From contig OY755181.1 of the NCBI GenBank assembly GCA_963576735.1, positions 992,001-1,056,000 on the forward strand: a stretch of DNA of 64,000 nucleotides. Reading direction: 5' to 3'. The stretch's first letter is position 1, and the number at the start of each line of letters is the position of its first letter. Origin of the DNA: Bedellia somnulentella (Eukaryota > Arthropoda > Insecta > Lepidoptera > Bedelliidae). The notes beneath the pieces were generated by a model. The model had not been told where the DNA came from and ran no database searches. It saw only the letters and a list, made by a program, of their open reading frames with translations. Below are positions 52,722 through 62,480 of the stretch, piece after piece. Position numbers and translations under genes: made by a program.

Positions 52722-52749
52722 CAACCATGATAGCTCTGTGAATATAACA
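52722..52749 (+). repeat. SINE-B host copy, head part
   Basis: CAACCATGATAGCTCTGTG is the A-box region of a plus-strand SINE-B, broken by the insertion of another SINE-B. It resumes at 53327. Confidence 0.7.
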
Positions 52750-53326
52750 TAACATAACATAACATAACATAAACGTTCACGCCGTATATCCCCGAAGGGG
52801 TTGGCAGAGGTACTAATACTTCTGAACATCACGTGACTTTGTCACCTGGTGTTCAGAGTACCCACGTTTTGCATGGACAGTGTACTCACGTGATAAGGGG
52901 CAGGCCTATCGCCGTTTTGCATGGACAGTGTACTCACGTGATAAGGGGCAGGCCTATCGCCGTTTTGCATGGACAGTGTACTCACGTGATAAGGGGCAGG
53001 CCTATCGCCGTTTTGCATGGACAGTGTACTCACGTGATAAGGGGCAGGCCTATCGCCGTTTTGCATGGACAGTGTACTCACGTGATAAGGGGCAGGCCTA
53101 TCGCCGTTTTGCATGGACAGTGCACTCACGTGATAAGGGGCAGGCCTATCGCCGTTTTGCATGGACAGTGTACTCACGTGATAAGGGGCAGGCCTATCGC
53201 CTTTTTGCATGGACAGTGTACTCACGTGATAAGGGGCAGGCCTATCGCCGTTTTGCATGGACAGTGTACTCACGTGATAAGGGGCAGGCCTATCGCCGTT
53301 TATAAAATCCCTCTGTAAATATAACA
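52734..53326 (-). mobile_element. SINE-B with expanded 48-bp array and 16-bp duplication
   Basis: The inserted copy (52750-53310) is flanked by CTCTGTGAATATAACA (52734-52749) and CTCTGTAAATATAACA (53311-53326), one mismatch. It has a TAACA-repeat tail and GGCGTGAACG core and is truncated within the array, so it lacks its tRNA-like head. Confidence 0.85.
52867..53298. repeat. Nine tandem 48-bp units, SINE-B internal segment
   Basis: Each unit starts TTTTGCATGGACAGTG and ends GGCCTATCGCCG, with TCACGTGA in the middle. The units are almost identical (one T to C change, one CCG to CCT). Because 48 is a multiple of three, open frames of 141-161 codons appear on both strands. These are by-products of the repeat, not genes. 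Confidence 0.97.
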
Positions 53327-53415
53327 CTGTTTATCGTGTAGACGATGAGAATTCAAATCCCGGGTAGGTTTTGTCTTTTCTAAAGTCATATGAGTGTGTA
53401 ATTTATCATGAAGCT
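53327..53415 (+). repeat. SINE-B host copy, remainder of head
   Basis: CTGTTTATCGTG, then a B-box-like ATTCAAATCCCGGG and the AATTTATCATG body start; the rest of the body is absent. Confidence 0.7.
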
Positions 53416-53443
53416 TATAATTGTACTTTGATAGGATTACTCA

Positions 53444-53472
53444 CATACATACATATACTCACAGCCATAAAT
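53444..53472 (-). repeat. SINE-A tail end, separated by an insertion
   Basis: ACATACATATACTCACAGCC and AAAT; the same copy continues at 53823. Confidence 0.75.
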
Positions 53473-53822
53473 ATGTAGGAATATGTTAACCGTATTTAAT
53501 GTTTTATTTGTAAGTATTTTTATGGTTTTAATGATTGTGGGAGATGCTCAATTGATTTTTGTTTACCATGAAATGCTCTTATGCTATACCTGAAAATCAG
53601 TGTTTTTGCTTTATAGCATTTATAAATGCTGAGTTATGGCCTAGTTTGTGTTACCATAGCGCACATACCTTGCACACTTGTAATTTGTTTTTTCTTTTAT
53701 TATCACACATTTTTACTTTTTACTTTTATTTTTGTGTATGTTTTTGTGTTTAATGTGTTTTAATGTGTTGTATGTGATTGTTATGATAACATAAATAAAG
53801 TTTTTATCTATCTATCTATCTA
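53473..53822 (+). mobile_element. LINE 3'UTR-like insertion with TATC tail
   Basis: 350 bp ending ACATAAATAAAGTTTTTATC and TATC units. CCTAGTTTGTGTTACCATAG and the tail match 58600-58793. It is inserted in the SINE-A tail and probably represents the 3' end of a further LINE family. Confidence 0.65.
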
Positions 53823-54014
53823 AAACCCAAAAAGGGTTAGCCAGAGCTTCAGAGCTAAAAACTCCTCAGCCACAATTGAAAGTTGATAGGGGACAAGATG
53901 GTTCAAATAAAGAATCGCCCAACAACTTCCTTAAAAGCCCCAAAAACCCTTAGTTGCCTCTTACGTACACACATGGGTAGAATAGGGTAATGCTATTCTA
54001 AGCCAACACACAGC
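53823..54014 (-). repeat. SINE-A, main part after the insertion
   Basis: AAACCCAAAAAGGGTTAGCC to CCAACACACAGC; lacks about 40 bases around the GGTTGGAGACCC block. Confidence 0.78.
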
Positions 54015-54291
54015 AGAAATTGAAACAGTATTAAAGAAACTAACGCGATACGTAATATATTAGTTAACCATTAATCAGTGTCTTATCAGTGATTTTGTGA
54101 CACTGTTTAATTAAACTAACTTTAATTAATTAGTCACCCTCTGTAAGTTTCGTTAGTTACTCTGGTATATTTTATGTTGCTACCTATAGCGATTGATTTT
54201 AAATATATTGATATGTATTTGCGGTTATTAATTCCTCGTAAATCTTCTTGGATCATTAGTTAATAATAAAAACACCTGAATAGATAAACTA

Positions 54292-54544
54292 CATACATAC
54301 ATACATACATATACTCACGGCTATAAATCCCTAAAAGGGGTAGCCAGAGCTGCGAAATTAGAAATTCCCCAGCCACTTTTGGAAGTTGAGTAGGGAAAAG
54401 ATGGTAGAATAAAGGTTGTTGGTGATGGGTCTCCAACCGCATCGCCCAAAAATCCCTTAAAAAGCCCCAAGTCCGTTAGTCGCCTCTTACGTACACCCAC
54501 CGGAAGAAATGGGGTAGTGCTATTCTAAGCCGACACTACACGGC
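54292..54544 (-). repeat. SINE-A, full length
   Basis: Very close to the window consensus, with five ATAC tail units. Confidence 0.9.
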
Positions 54545-54707
54545 AAACATAAATATCAAGATTATTAATATTTCCGTATATCATTTATAGTTAGTTCATA
54601 AGACATTTTTTAAAAAAATCGACATGTAAATTTTATAATTGTCACCTTTTACCGCAAATAACAGCAGCTCATTTTCTAGTTTTAAATTACCATATTAAGA
54701 AGAAAAC

Positions 54708-55076
54708 ATAACATAACATAACATAAACGTTCACGCCGAATATCCCCGAAGGGGTTGGCAGAGGTACTAATACTTCTGAACATCACGTGACTTTGTCACC
54801 TGGTGTTCAGAGTACCCACGTTTTGCATGTCAGTGTACTCACGTGATAGGGGGCAGGCCTATCGCCGTTTTGTACGAATACACTGTCACATGACTAAGTA
54901 CAACTCAGCCATGTGGGTTTCCTCACGATTTTTTCCCTCACCGTTAACAACCATGATAAATTAACCACACATATGTCTTTAGAAAAGACAAATTGGTGTA
55001 GGCCCGACCCAGGATTTGAACACTAGTCGTTTGCACGATAACCGAGTGTTCTACCCACTGGGCTATCACGGTTGCT
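54708..55076 (-). repeat. SINE-B, full length
   Basis: Nearly identical to 28109-28468, with a single 48-bp segment and a TAACA tail. Confidence 0.9.
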
Positions 55077-55117
55077 TAAAAAGAAAACTTTAATGTATTA
55101 AACATATGAAAGCGGCA

Positions 55118-55250
55118 TAGCTAGTACGAACGACTTTATTACTACATATCACGTGGTATAAAACAGCTATATCTTTCGCGCTTACTTAGTATCGTATAGT
55201 CATCTCATTCTAACCAATATCGTGACGATAAAATAGCAATCGTGCTAGGC
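55118..55250 (-). mobile_element. 129-bp MITE family, copy 3, diverged
   Basis: CTTACTTAGTATCGTATAG and ATATCGTGACGATAA identify it in the reverse orientation; the ends are decayed. Confidence 0.6.
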
Positions 55251-55434
55251 TTCAGTTGTTTTTAAATTGGATAATATTATTTCTTTGCTGAGGTTTGTTA
55301 CTTTAACTTTATTACATTAATGCCAATATTAAACAAATATTAAAAGGCAGTCCTCTTAATAACCTGGACCGATTTTTATACAATGTTGTGAGTAGATTCA
55401 GTAAGTTTGGGAATGGGACGTATCTTTCAGTTAC

Positions 55435-55785
55435 AAAAAGCAATGTATGAAATATTATTATATTTTAATATACAATAATAATACATACATACTTATACTC
55501 ACGGCTATAAATCGCTTGAAGGGGTAGCCAGAGCTAGGGAATTAGAAATTCCTCAGCCACTTTTGGTAGTTGCGTGGGGAAAAGATGGTGAATTAAAGGT
55601 TGTTGGTGATGAGTCTCCAACCGCATCGGCCAAAAATCCCTTAAAAAGCCCCAAGTCCGTTAGTCGCCTCTTACGTACACCCACCGGAAGAAATGGGGTA
55701 GTGTTATTTTAAGCTGACACTACACAGCAGTGTATGAAAAAGCAATGTATGAAATATTATTATATTTTAATATACAATAATAATA
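55435..55785 (-). mobile_element. SINE-A flanked by a 49-bp direct repeat
   Basis: The SINE body is 55484-55728. The sequences at 55435-55483 and 55737-55785 are identical over 49 bases, starting AAAAAGCAATGTATG and ending CAATAATAATA. Confidence 0.9.
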
Positions 55786-55798
55786 TTAGTTGACAATA

Positions 55799-55890
55799 AG
55801 TGGAGGCTGAGTGTATTGGGGATTTTCAAGTGATTTTTGGGCAATGCTAGAGACCCATCACAATCAACCTTTATTTTACAATCTGACCCC
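55799..55890 (+). repeat. SINE-A middle fragment
   Basis: TGTATTGGGGATTTTCAAGTG to AATCTGACCCC, degenerate at both ends. Confidence 0.6.
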
Positions 55891-55976
55891 AGCTTTATAT
55901 AAAAAATTGCTAGTTGCAAATGATTTGCTCAAAGGCGCTAAGTTCTCTATCCAATTCTAAAACCATGTATTTTGTA

Positions 55977-56227
55977 GCTGTGTAGTGTCGGCTTAGAATA
56001 GCACTACCCCATTTCTTCCAGTGGGTGTACGTAAGAGGCGACTAACGGTATTGGGGCTTTTAAGGGATTTTTGGGCGATGCGGTTGGAGACCCATCACCA
56101 ACAACCTTTATTTCACCATCTTTTCCCCACTCAACTTTCCAAAGGTGGCTGAGGAATTTCTCATTCCTTAGCTCTGGCTACCCCATCTAGGGATTTATAG
56201 CCGTGAGTATATGTATGTATGTATGTA
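55977..56227 (+). repeat. SINE-A, full length (reference copy)
   Basis: About 245 bp plus tail. The head GCTGTGTAGTGTCGGCTTAG contains a GTAGTG that can pair with CACTAC 14 bases later. The body includes AAGAGGCGACTAACGGTATT, a B-box-like GGTTGGAGACC and AAAAGTGGCTGAGG-type blocks (here AAAGGTGG). The tail is CTCTGGCTACCCC, a loop closed by GGG, GCCGTGAGTATATG and TATG units. No convincing tRNA A box precedes the B-box-like motif at normal spacing, and there is no coding capacity. About 47 pieces occur in the window, nearly equally on both strands. Confidence 0.92.
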
Positions 56228-56469
56228 TTTCATATTATTACAACTTAATTAAATCAATACCATGAGTAAACCACAATGTTGTTTCACAGATAATAGGTTA
56301 ATTAGCTGACTTCAACATAATTTAATTACTCGTGTACTGTGGGAACTTGGACGTTGTTTATTGTTGTAAGTCAATAGTACATTCACTATCTCGACTTGAA
56401 TGGAAGTGAAGTGGTTAGATATCATGAGGTTATTTTGCACTGACTTTACATGGTTGTAAAAATTATTAC

Positions 56470-56838
56470 ACACATACATACATATATACTCACGCCATTA
56501 GTTCTCATTGGGGTAGGCAGAGACTATTGATCGCCACTTCGTATGATCCTGACAAACCTCTCTAGCTTCGTTTACATCCATCAATCTTTTCATACATGCT
56601 CTTTTATTCATTATACTTCGGACGCCAGCCTTTTTGAGCACACTCTCAATTTGGTCCAAGTGTGTTCTACGTGGTCGTCCTCTACTAACATTACCATCCA
56701 CACTAGCTCTATAGATCCCTTTTTCCAATTTTCTATCATCCATCCTCTCTATGTGCCCAAACCATCTCCACATTCCTTTTTCTATCTTTCTTACAATATC
56801 ATCTTTCACACCACACTTTTCACGAATAACACTATTTT
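56470..56838 (-). mobile_element. RTE LINE 3' fragment
   Basis: A 103-codon open frame (56498-56809) matches the RTE C-terminus, with RGRPRRTHLDQIE and ending SAYPNEN. It faces the next RTE fragment head to head. Confidence 0.85.
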
Positions 56839-56891
56839 TTAAAAGTTTTAAATAATTTTAATAAGTATAAAAGGTTTATGCAACCATCAAT

Positions 56892-57126
56892 GTAGTAAGA
56901 GCCAATCTGGAAGGTAATGTGTGTAGAGGACAACCACGGAGGCAACACCTGGACCAAATAGAGTGTGTGCTCAAAAAGGCTGGCGTCCGAGGTATGAAGA
57001 ATAAAAGAGCATGTATGAAAAGATTGATGGACGTGAACTAAGCTAGAGAGGTTTGCCAGGATCTTACAAAGTGGCGATCAATAGTCTCTGCCTACCCCAG
57101 TGGGAAATAATGGCGTGACTGTATGT
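56892..57126 (+). repeat. RTE LINE 3' fragment
   Basis: RANLEG and RRQHLDQIECV-type coding, a stop in the VNEAR motif, and a tail CTACCCCAGTGGGAAATAAT. Confidence 0.8.
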
Positions 57127-57726
57127 AACCAAATAAGTATAGTGGTTAAGGACAAAGATTAGATGGATACTAATTTATTGGTGAAATAGAAACACATGAT
57201 GATTATAAACTCATCACAAATTCATTAATTATAATATTTATAATTAATTTATTATATTTATAATTATATTACCCCTTTTAGCTGTTAACTTTGAAAAATG
57301 CCAAAGAGAGATAGAAAATGCAATTAAAATTTTAATCAGTAAAACACAAAATATGTGTAATTTAAAAAAAACACTCATAATACGAGGACCAAATTGAGTT
57401 TTTGATTGCATAAATCTACCTATGAATTTGTGATGAATGGAGCCCAAATTGAATCTTAAAGCAATTCGGTTCGCTACAGTAAGAACGCGGTACAAACAAA
57501 ATAATTGCAACCCACATCACGTAAACATATATTCCTATTCCAAATGCATATTCTTTAATAATTGCGGTACAAAACAATCTCGTAATTGCTTTAGTCGACC
57601 GACAATGTACACAATAAATATTGTTTATTTGAACTAGCATTTCAACACTGGAAAATGTAATAAACGTTTTTAACGTGTTTCTAAGGATGCATTAAGAGCT
57701 AGCATGTTGTATTGAAACTTGAAATT
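57127..57726. other. No feature recognised
   Basis: Overlapping 66-88 codon frames at 57244-57640 occur on both strands with no family match. Confidence 0.4.
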
Positions 57727-57900
57727 ACATACTCACTGCTATTAATTCCGAAAAGGGGTAGCCAGAGAGCCACTTTCGGAAGTTTTGTGGGAAAAGAAGA
57801 GTAAAAACTTTACTTCAAAAGCCTCAATACAATAAATCGCCACTTATGACATCCGCGAGACAATATGGCTAAGTGTTATTCTAAGCCGACGCTAAACAGC
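57727..57900 (-). repeat. SINE-A, internally deleted
   Basis: Tail and head ends present, about 70 bases missing in the middle. A further head scrap (CACACTACACAGC) lies at 57990-58002. Confidence 0.7.
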
Positions 57901-58028
57901 TTACTGTTAAAAAAGCTCTGGCTAACATTTTTATTTATTACTTTTAAAAAAACATACTGTTATGAAATGGGTGAGGTATATACTAAGTTCACACTACACA
58001 GCTTTTAAAATTGGTTATAAAATTAATA

Positions 58029-58250
58029 TAGCTTAGAATAGCACTACCCCATTTCTTCCGGTGGGTGTACGTAAGAGGCGACTAACGGTATTGGGGCTTT
58101 TAAGGGATTTTTGGGCGATGCGGTTGGAAAACCATCACCAAAAACCTTTATATCACCATCTTTTCCCCACGCAACTTCCAAAAGTGGCTGAGGAATTTTT
58201 AATTCCCTAGCTCTGGCTACCCCTTCAAGGGACTTATAGCCGTGAGTATT
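58029..58250 (+). repeat. SINE-A, head end and TATG tail missing
   Basis: Starts TAGCTTAGAATAGCACTAC and ends at GCCGTGAGTATT. Confidence 0.85.
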
Positions 58251-58449
58251 TAAATTAATATCTCAAAGACTTTCTCACACGTGCAAGTAAACTTCCAGTG
58301 AATAATAAAAATAACTAATGTATAAATGTATTGCTTGGTTTTCTCATGTGAACCTTTACTTGAGAATTTGTGAATACTGATAATGTTTTCTTGTTCTTTT
58401 AATTATTTAATGTTCTGAGACTAAGCGAATATGTTTAAAGATAATTTTA

Positions 58450-58793
58450 AAAGATATTGTTTTTTATTTATTTTTTGTTGTGCATTTGTTTAGTTTACTG
58501 TCTGTTCCTTTACTATTTATTTAATTTTGTTTACTTCAAATGTGGCAGACACAGATTTTTTTGTTTATATATTAATTAATTATGTGTAGTGTAGTGTAGG
58601 CCTTAACTGAAAACCAGTGTTTTGCCACTTGGCAATATCAAGCACTGAGTTAGGACCTAGTTTGTGTTACCATAGCACTAATTTTAAGTTTAAAAATATT
58701 GTTTTTTTTTTCACTTTATGTATTGTTTTTCATATTGTATGTGGTGTTATGTTAACATAAATAAACGAGTTATCTATCTATCTATCTATCTAT
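58450..58793 (+). mobile_element. LINE 3'UTR-like repeat with TATC tail, second copy
   Basis: Alignable to 53560-53822 from about 58600 (GAAAACCAGTGTTTTG, CCTAGTTTGTGTTACCATAG, ACATAAATAAA, TATC units). The 5' edge is uncertain. Confidence 0.55.
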
Positions 58794-58796
58794 TTT

Positions 58797-59591
58797 TATG
58801 TATGTATGTAAAATTTAAAAAAAATCCTTTAGCTGACCTTTTAATTTAATACATTGACTCCATTCACTACAACACTTTATCAAAAAAGTACAGAAAATTA
58901 AACATTCACAAAAAACCTAGTTCACATTTATCAACTACTAGTTTGCGTGCGTCTTTGTTCAACACTGACCGCAACTTCTTTCGAATCTGTAATAAGTATT
59001 TCAATCACCTGAGAAAAAATCCGGTCGTGATAGGAGTAGATTTGTCATGGCAATTATAGAAACGCGAAAATACAAAGGCTAAATCAATTCTATGCATACA
59101 ATACTATCATGAGCCATTTGGCCTTTTGCCGTCGATGTATTAAAGAACAGAGTTGCAGAAACGGCATTCATACTATAAAAATATTAGTATTAATTAATAC
59201 CTATTAATACTAATAAGACAATAATATTTCTATTATTCTAGTAGCGTATTTAAAATAGGTTCAATGCTAAGAGAATGACCGGATTTTGAATGTTCAGAAT
59301 TCAATGACAGGTCTGCGTACAATCTATGCAGAGCAAAATCTGTTATCTTTACTGACATCGAATCACGACCAAGTCAGCTATAAACTACGCTACACCACTA
59401 CACTTTGTCAATAGTCATGCAACAATCACAAACTGGCAAATAACTTAACCGGACTTAACTATCATAGAATCTTAGATCGTTTATAATATTTTTAATTATC
59501 TTTGTATCTTAAAATCTTTTATATTATTCTAAAGGCATCATAATAATTACATAACCATGTAAATGTAATATTTTTGACCTCTTTGTAATAT
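58797..59591. other. No feature recognised
   Basis: AT-rich with no long open frame. Confidence 0.45.
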
Positions 59592-59840
59592 ACATACATA
59601 CATACATAAACTCACGGCTATAAATCCCTAGACGGGGTAACCAGAGCTAAGGAATTAGAAATTCCTCAGCCACTTTTGGAAATTGAATAGGGAAAAGATG
59701 GTAAAATAAAGGTTGTTGGTGATGGGTCTCCAACCGCATCGCCCAAAAAATCCCTTAATAGCCCCAATGCCGTTAGTTGCCTCTTATTTACACCCACTGG
59801 AAGAAATGGGGTAGGTTATTCGAAGCTGACACAACACAGC
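59592..59840 (-). repeat. SINE-A, full length
   Basis: Complete; the head ends GCTGACACAACACAGC. Confidence 0.87.
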
Positions 59841-59876
59841 TTGTAATATATTTTTAAAAATAATATATAATACCGT

Positions 59877-60175
59877 GCCAACCGTGAGCTCAGTGGGTAG
59901 AACACCACGTAGTCGTAAAAACGATGAGGGTTCAAAACCCGGGTCGGGGCCTAAACCAATTTGTCGTTTCTAAGGTCGTGTGTGTGTGGTTCATTTATCA
60001 TGGTTGTTAACATTGAGGGAAAACACTGTGAGGAAAGACACATGGCTAAGTTGTACTTTCGTAGGCCTACTCTGAACACCAGATGAATAGGTCACGTGAT
60101 GGTCAGAAGTATTAGTACTTTTGCCAACCCTTTCGGGAATACACGGCGTGAACGTTTTGAGTTTGAGTGAGTTTA
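59877..60175 (+). repeat. SINE-B, short form, GAGTTT tail
   Basis: The head with A box (GAGCTCAGTGGG) and B box (GTTCAAAACCC) is present. The 48-bp segment is absent, joined at GTAGGCCTACTCTGAACACC. The tail is TTTTGAGTTTGAGTGAG. Confidence 0.88.
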
Positions 60176-60233
60176 ACATAAAGAACACTTAACTGTTTGT
60201 CATATCTTAATGCTTTTAACTAAGATTGCATTA

Positions 60234-60478
60234 ACATACAATGTGGATGGGATTGTTAGTAGAAGATGGCCTCATAAAACGTTTCTTGACCAGATAGAAA
60301 ACGTTCTTATAATGGCGGGGTTCCGAAGTGAGTAGAATAAAAGAGCATGTATGAGAACAATAATGAATGTAAGGGAAGCAAGAGAGGTTTGTCAAGATCG
60401 TACTAAGTGGCGATCGATAGTCTCTGCCTACCCCAATGGGAATAATGGGCGTGAGGATAAGTAAGTAAGTAAGTAAGA
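60234..60478 (+). repeat. RTE LINE 3' fragment, GTAAG tail variant
   Basis: Coding end with one frameshift near 60330; the tail is GGGCGTGAGGATAAG plus GTAA units. Confidence 0.8.
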
Positions 60479-60812
60479 TATTATAACAGTTCACGGCAGG
60501 TGAAATGGCAATATTTTTCTTTCTGTCGGATAACGATAATACAAGCGGCAATAAACGTTTGTTTCAAATATTTTCAGTATAATATTTTCCTCCTTAAACT
60601 TTATCGGAAAACTGTCTTGAAATATTTTGAAAACTATTCTTGGCATCGATAAATTTTCTAGTACTTTGTGATGTATATTTAGTAATGTTGCATGCAATAT
60701 ATTTTGTAACATCATCTCACATGACACATTATTCATACCTATGCAATAAGTTTCCATTAGCGACGGTCCTTGCAAACCTCTCAAACTTTATTACACTTTC
60801 ATATCGTTTTTA

Positions 60813-60979
60813 GATACATACATATACTTACGCTATCAGTTTCTAAAGGGGTAGGTATCGATCGCCACTTAGTACGATCATAGCAAACCATTGACAATAA
60901 CAATTTTTGGAAGCCTGCCTTTTTGAGTGCATTCTTTAGTTATGTGAATGTGTCATCCTCTACATAAATAACATCCACA
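60813..60979 (-). repeat. RTE tail, degenerate
   Basis: ACATACATATACTTACGC, TATCGATCGCCACTTAGTAC and TGCCTTTTTGAGTGCATTC. Confidence 0.6.
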
Positions 60980-61065
60980 GTATTTTTATGAATCAAAAAT
61001 GTTTTATTTTTTTACAATTGACTAATAAATGACATCCAAGTATTAGAAACAATCGTATATGTTCA

Positions 61066-61135
61066 TTGCTCTTTCCGGGATTCGAACCCGCTATGAACCC
61101 AGAAACTAGCCACCTATTTACTCGGCCACGGACAT
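61066..61135 (-). repeat. tRNA-like SINE head (SINE-C)
   Basis: On the minus strand TGGCCGAGTAAATAGG (A box) and CGGGTTCGAATCCCGG (B box with paired stem) look tRNA-derived. No CCA-ready acceptor stem closes it, so I treat it as a SINE head or tRNA pseudogene, not a functional tRNA. Confidence 0.5.
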
Positions 61136-61181
61136 CATCAAACCTTACCTATAAATTATCAAATGTCGATATAAAAAAACT

Positions 61182-61725
61182 GTTCGCGTACTTGTCTAGT
61201 TAACTTAAACCCCTGTGCATTAACTGAGAGATTGTATTGTAACCTTTAAGGCGGTTCTCACACTGTCCGCATGATGCAGCGTAGCGCATCGATGCGTTTT
61301 CTTCTATAAAAAATACTGTTCGCGTACTTGTCTAGTTAACTTAAACCCCTGTGCATTAACTGAGAGATTACAATACGCCTTTAAGGCGGTTCTCACACTG
61401 CCCCGCATGATGCAACGTAGCGCATCGATGCGTTTTCTTCTATAAAAAATACTGTTCGCGTACTTGTCTAGTTAACTTAAACCCCTGTGCATTAACTGAG
61501 AGATTACAATACGCCTTTAAGGCGGTTCTCACACTGCCCCGCATGATGCAGCGTAGTGCATCGATGCGTTTTCTTCTATAAAAAATACTGTTCGCATACT
61601 TGTCTAGTTAACTTAAACCCCTGTGCATTAACTGAGAGATTACAATACGCCTTTAAGGCGGTTCTCACACTGCCCCGCACGATGCAGCGTAGCGCGTCGA
61701 TGCGTTTTCTTCCGTTGCTTGTAAG
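61182..61725 (+). repeat. Four tandem 136-bp units, left end of a TIR element
   Basis: GTTCGCGTACTTGTCTAG (GTTCGCATAC in the last unit) recurs at 61182, 61318, 61454 and 61590. Each unit holds AACTGAGAGATT, CCTTTAAGG, GGTTCTCACACTG and GCATCGATGCG. In unit 1 the bases GTATTGTAA replace TTACAATAC of units 2-4, an exact small inversion. Confidence 0.93.
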
Positions 61726-62110
61726 TATCTCCGTTTGTATAAAAAACACGCACACTCCGACACAGAGAAAATGTATCCACGCGCGTAGATGCAGGGCGAG
61801 ACACAAGGTATGGCCTAGTATAGTATTATATTATTTGTGGTATGACACACCGAACCACGCAGTGCCACGCATGATTTCAGTACTGCACTACCACCACAGA
61901 GAACGGCTTTGAACGAAATGAGAGCCGCCGTGCGTGAATCTATATAAGTGCGTAAAAAACACGCACGATGATGCAAATCTTGACACTCGCAGATACCGCG
62001 TGGGTGCGTCAACACGCACTGCGATGCACTGCCAAGTGAATCACGCAGTGTGAGAATCACCTAAGACTCCGAAGCACAATGCAATCTCTCAAGTTATGGT
62101 TCTCAATAGA
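61205..62110. mobile_element. DNA transposon or MITE with long inverted ends
   Basis: The left motif AACTGAGAGATT with GGTTCTCACACTG reappears inverted at the right end (CAGTGTGAGAATCACC at about 62047-62062 and AATCTCTCAAGTT at about 62082-62094). The interior is GC-richer, with ACGCAC-type repeats and several short inverted motifs, and no transposase. The superfamily is unresolved. Confidence 0.6.
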
Positions 62111-62480
62111 ATTTATAGTGAGAAAATGTAAAACAATAACTTATAAGAACATTGTGCTGGCGCTAGATAATAAACTTCAACTTCTAAGTTACTCATTTGC
62201 ATGCACATTTAAGATTTTCACAATATTATAACAAACAAGTTATCTTCAAGTTATTCAACGTAGAAAAAGTTCGCGAAAAAAAAACATCTTTTAATAAGAG
62301 ATTCATAGTTGTATTTAGTTTTAAGATTATAAGTTTTTCATTGTTTTCGGCTTTACCTAAACTAATACGTGTAATACTTTAAAATTGTCCTCATTGTTAA
62401 AATTTTTCGTTTCCCGCTAAGAGATTTTGAATGATGAATGACTGCAAGTTTGTTTTGTAGTCTTTGTTGTTCTTGTCGTC
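62111..62480. other. No feature recognised
   Basis: AT-rich lead-in to the LINE fragment; a LINE 3' tail may reach to about 62430. Confidence 0.35.

Noticed and set aside
52867..53298. CRISPR-like array
   Set aside because: Units are contiguous 48-bp repeats with no unique spacers, in a eukaryotic SINE.
52833..53327. Open frames of 141-161 codons on both strands
   Set aside because: They are produced by a 48-bp tandem repeat inside a SINE; no start context, no family and equal coding on both strands.
57437..57640. Small genes at 57.2-57.6 kb
   Set aside because: Overlapping short frames on both strands without splice, signal or family evidence.
61066..61135. Functional tRNA gene
   Set aside because: A and B boxes are present, but no closed acceptor stem or proper anticodon arm could be drawn, and the setting is repetitive.
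61182..61725. CRISPR or satellite array
   Set aside because: Four 136-bp units carry a transposon end and connect to a matching inverted end at 62.1 kb.
61556..61912. 118-codon frame and its antisense partner
   Set aside because: They lie wholly inside a TIR element with short internal repeats and match no transposase.
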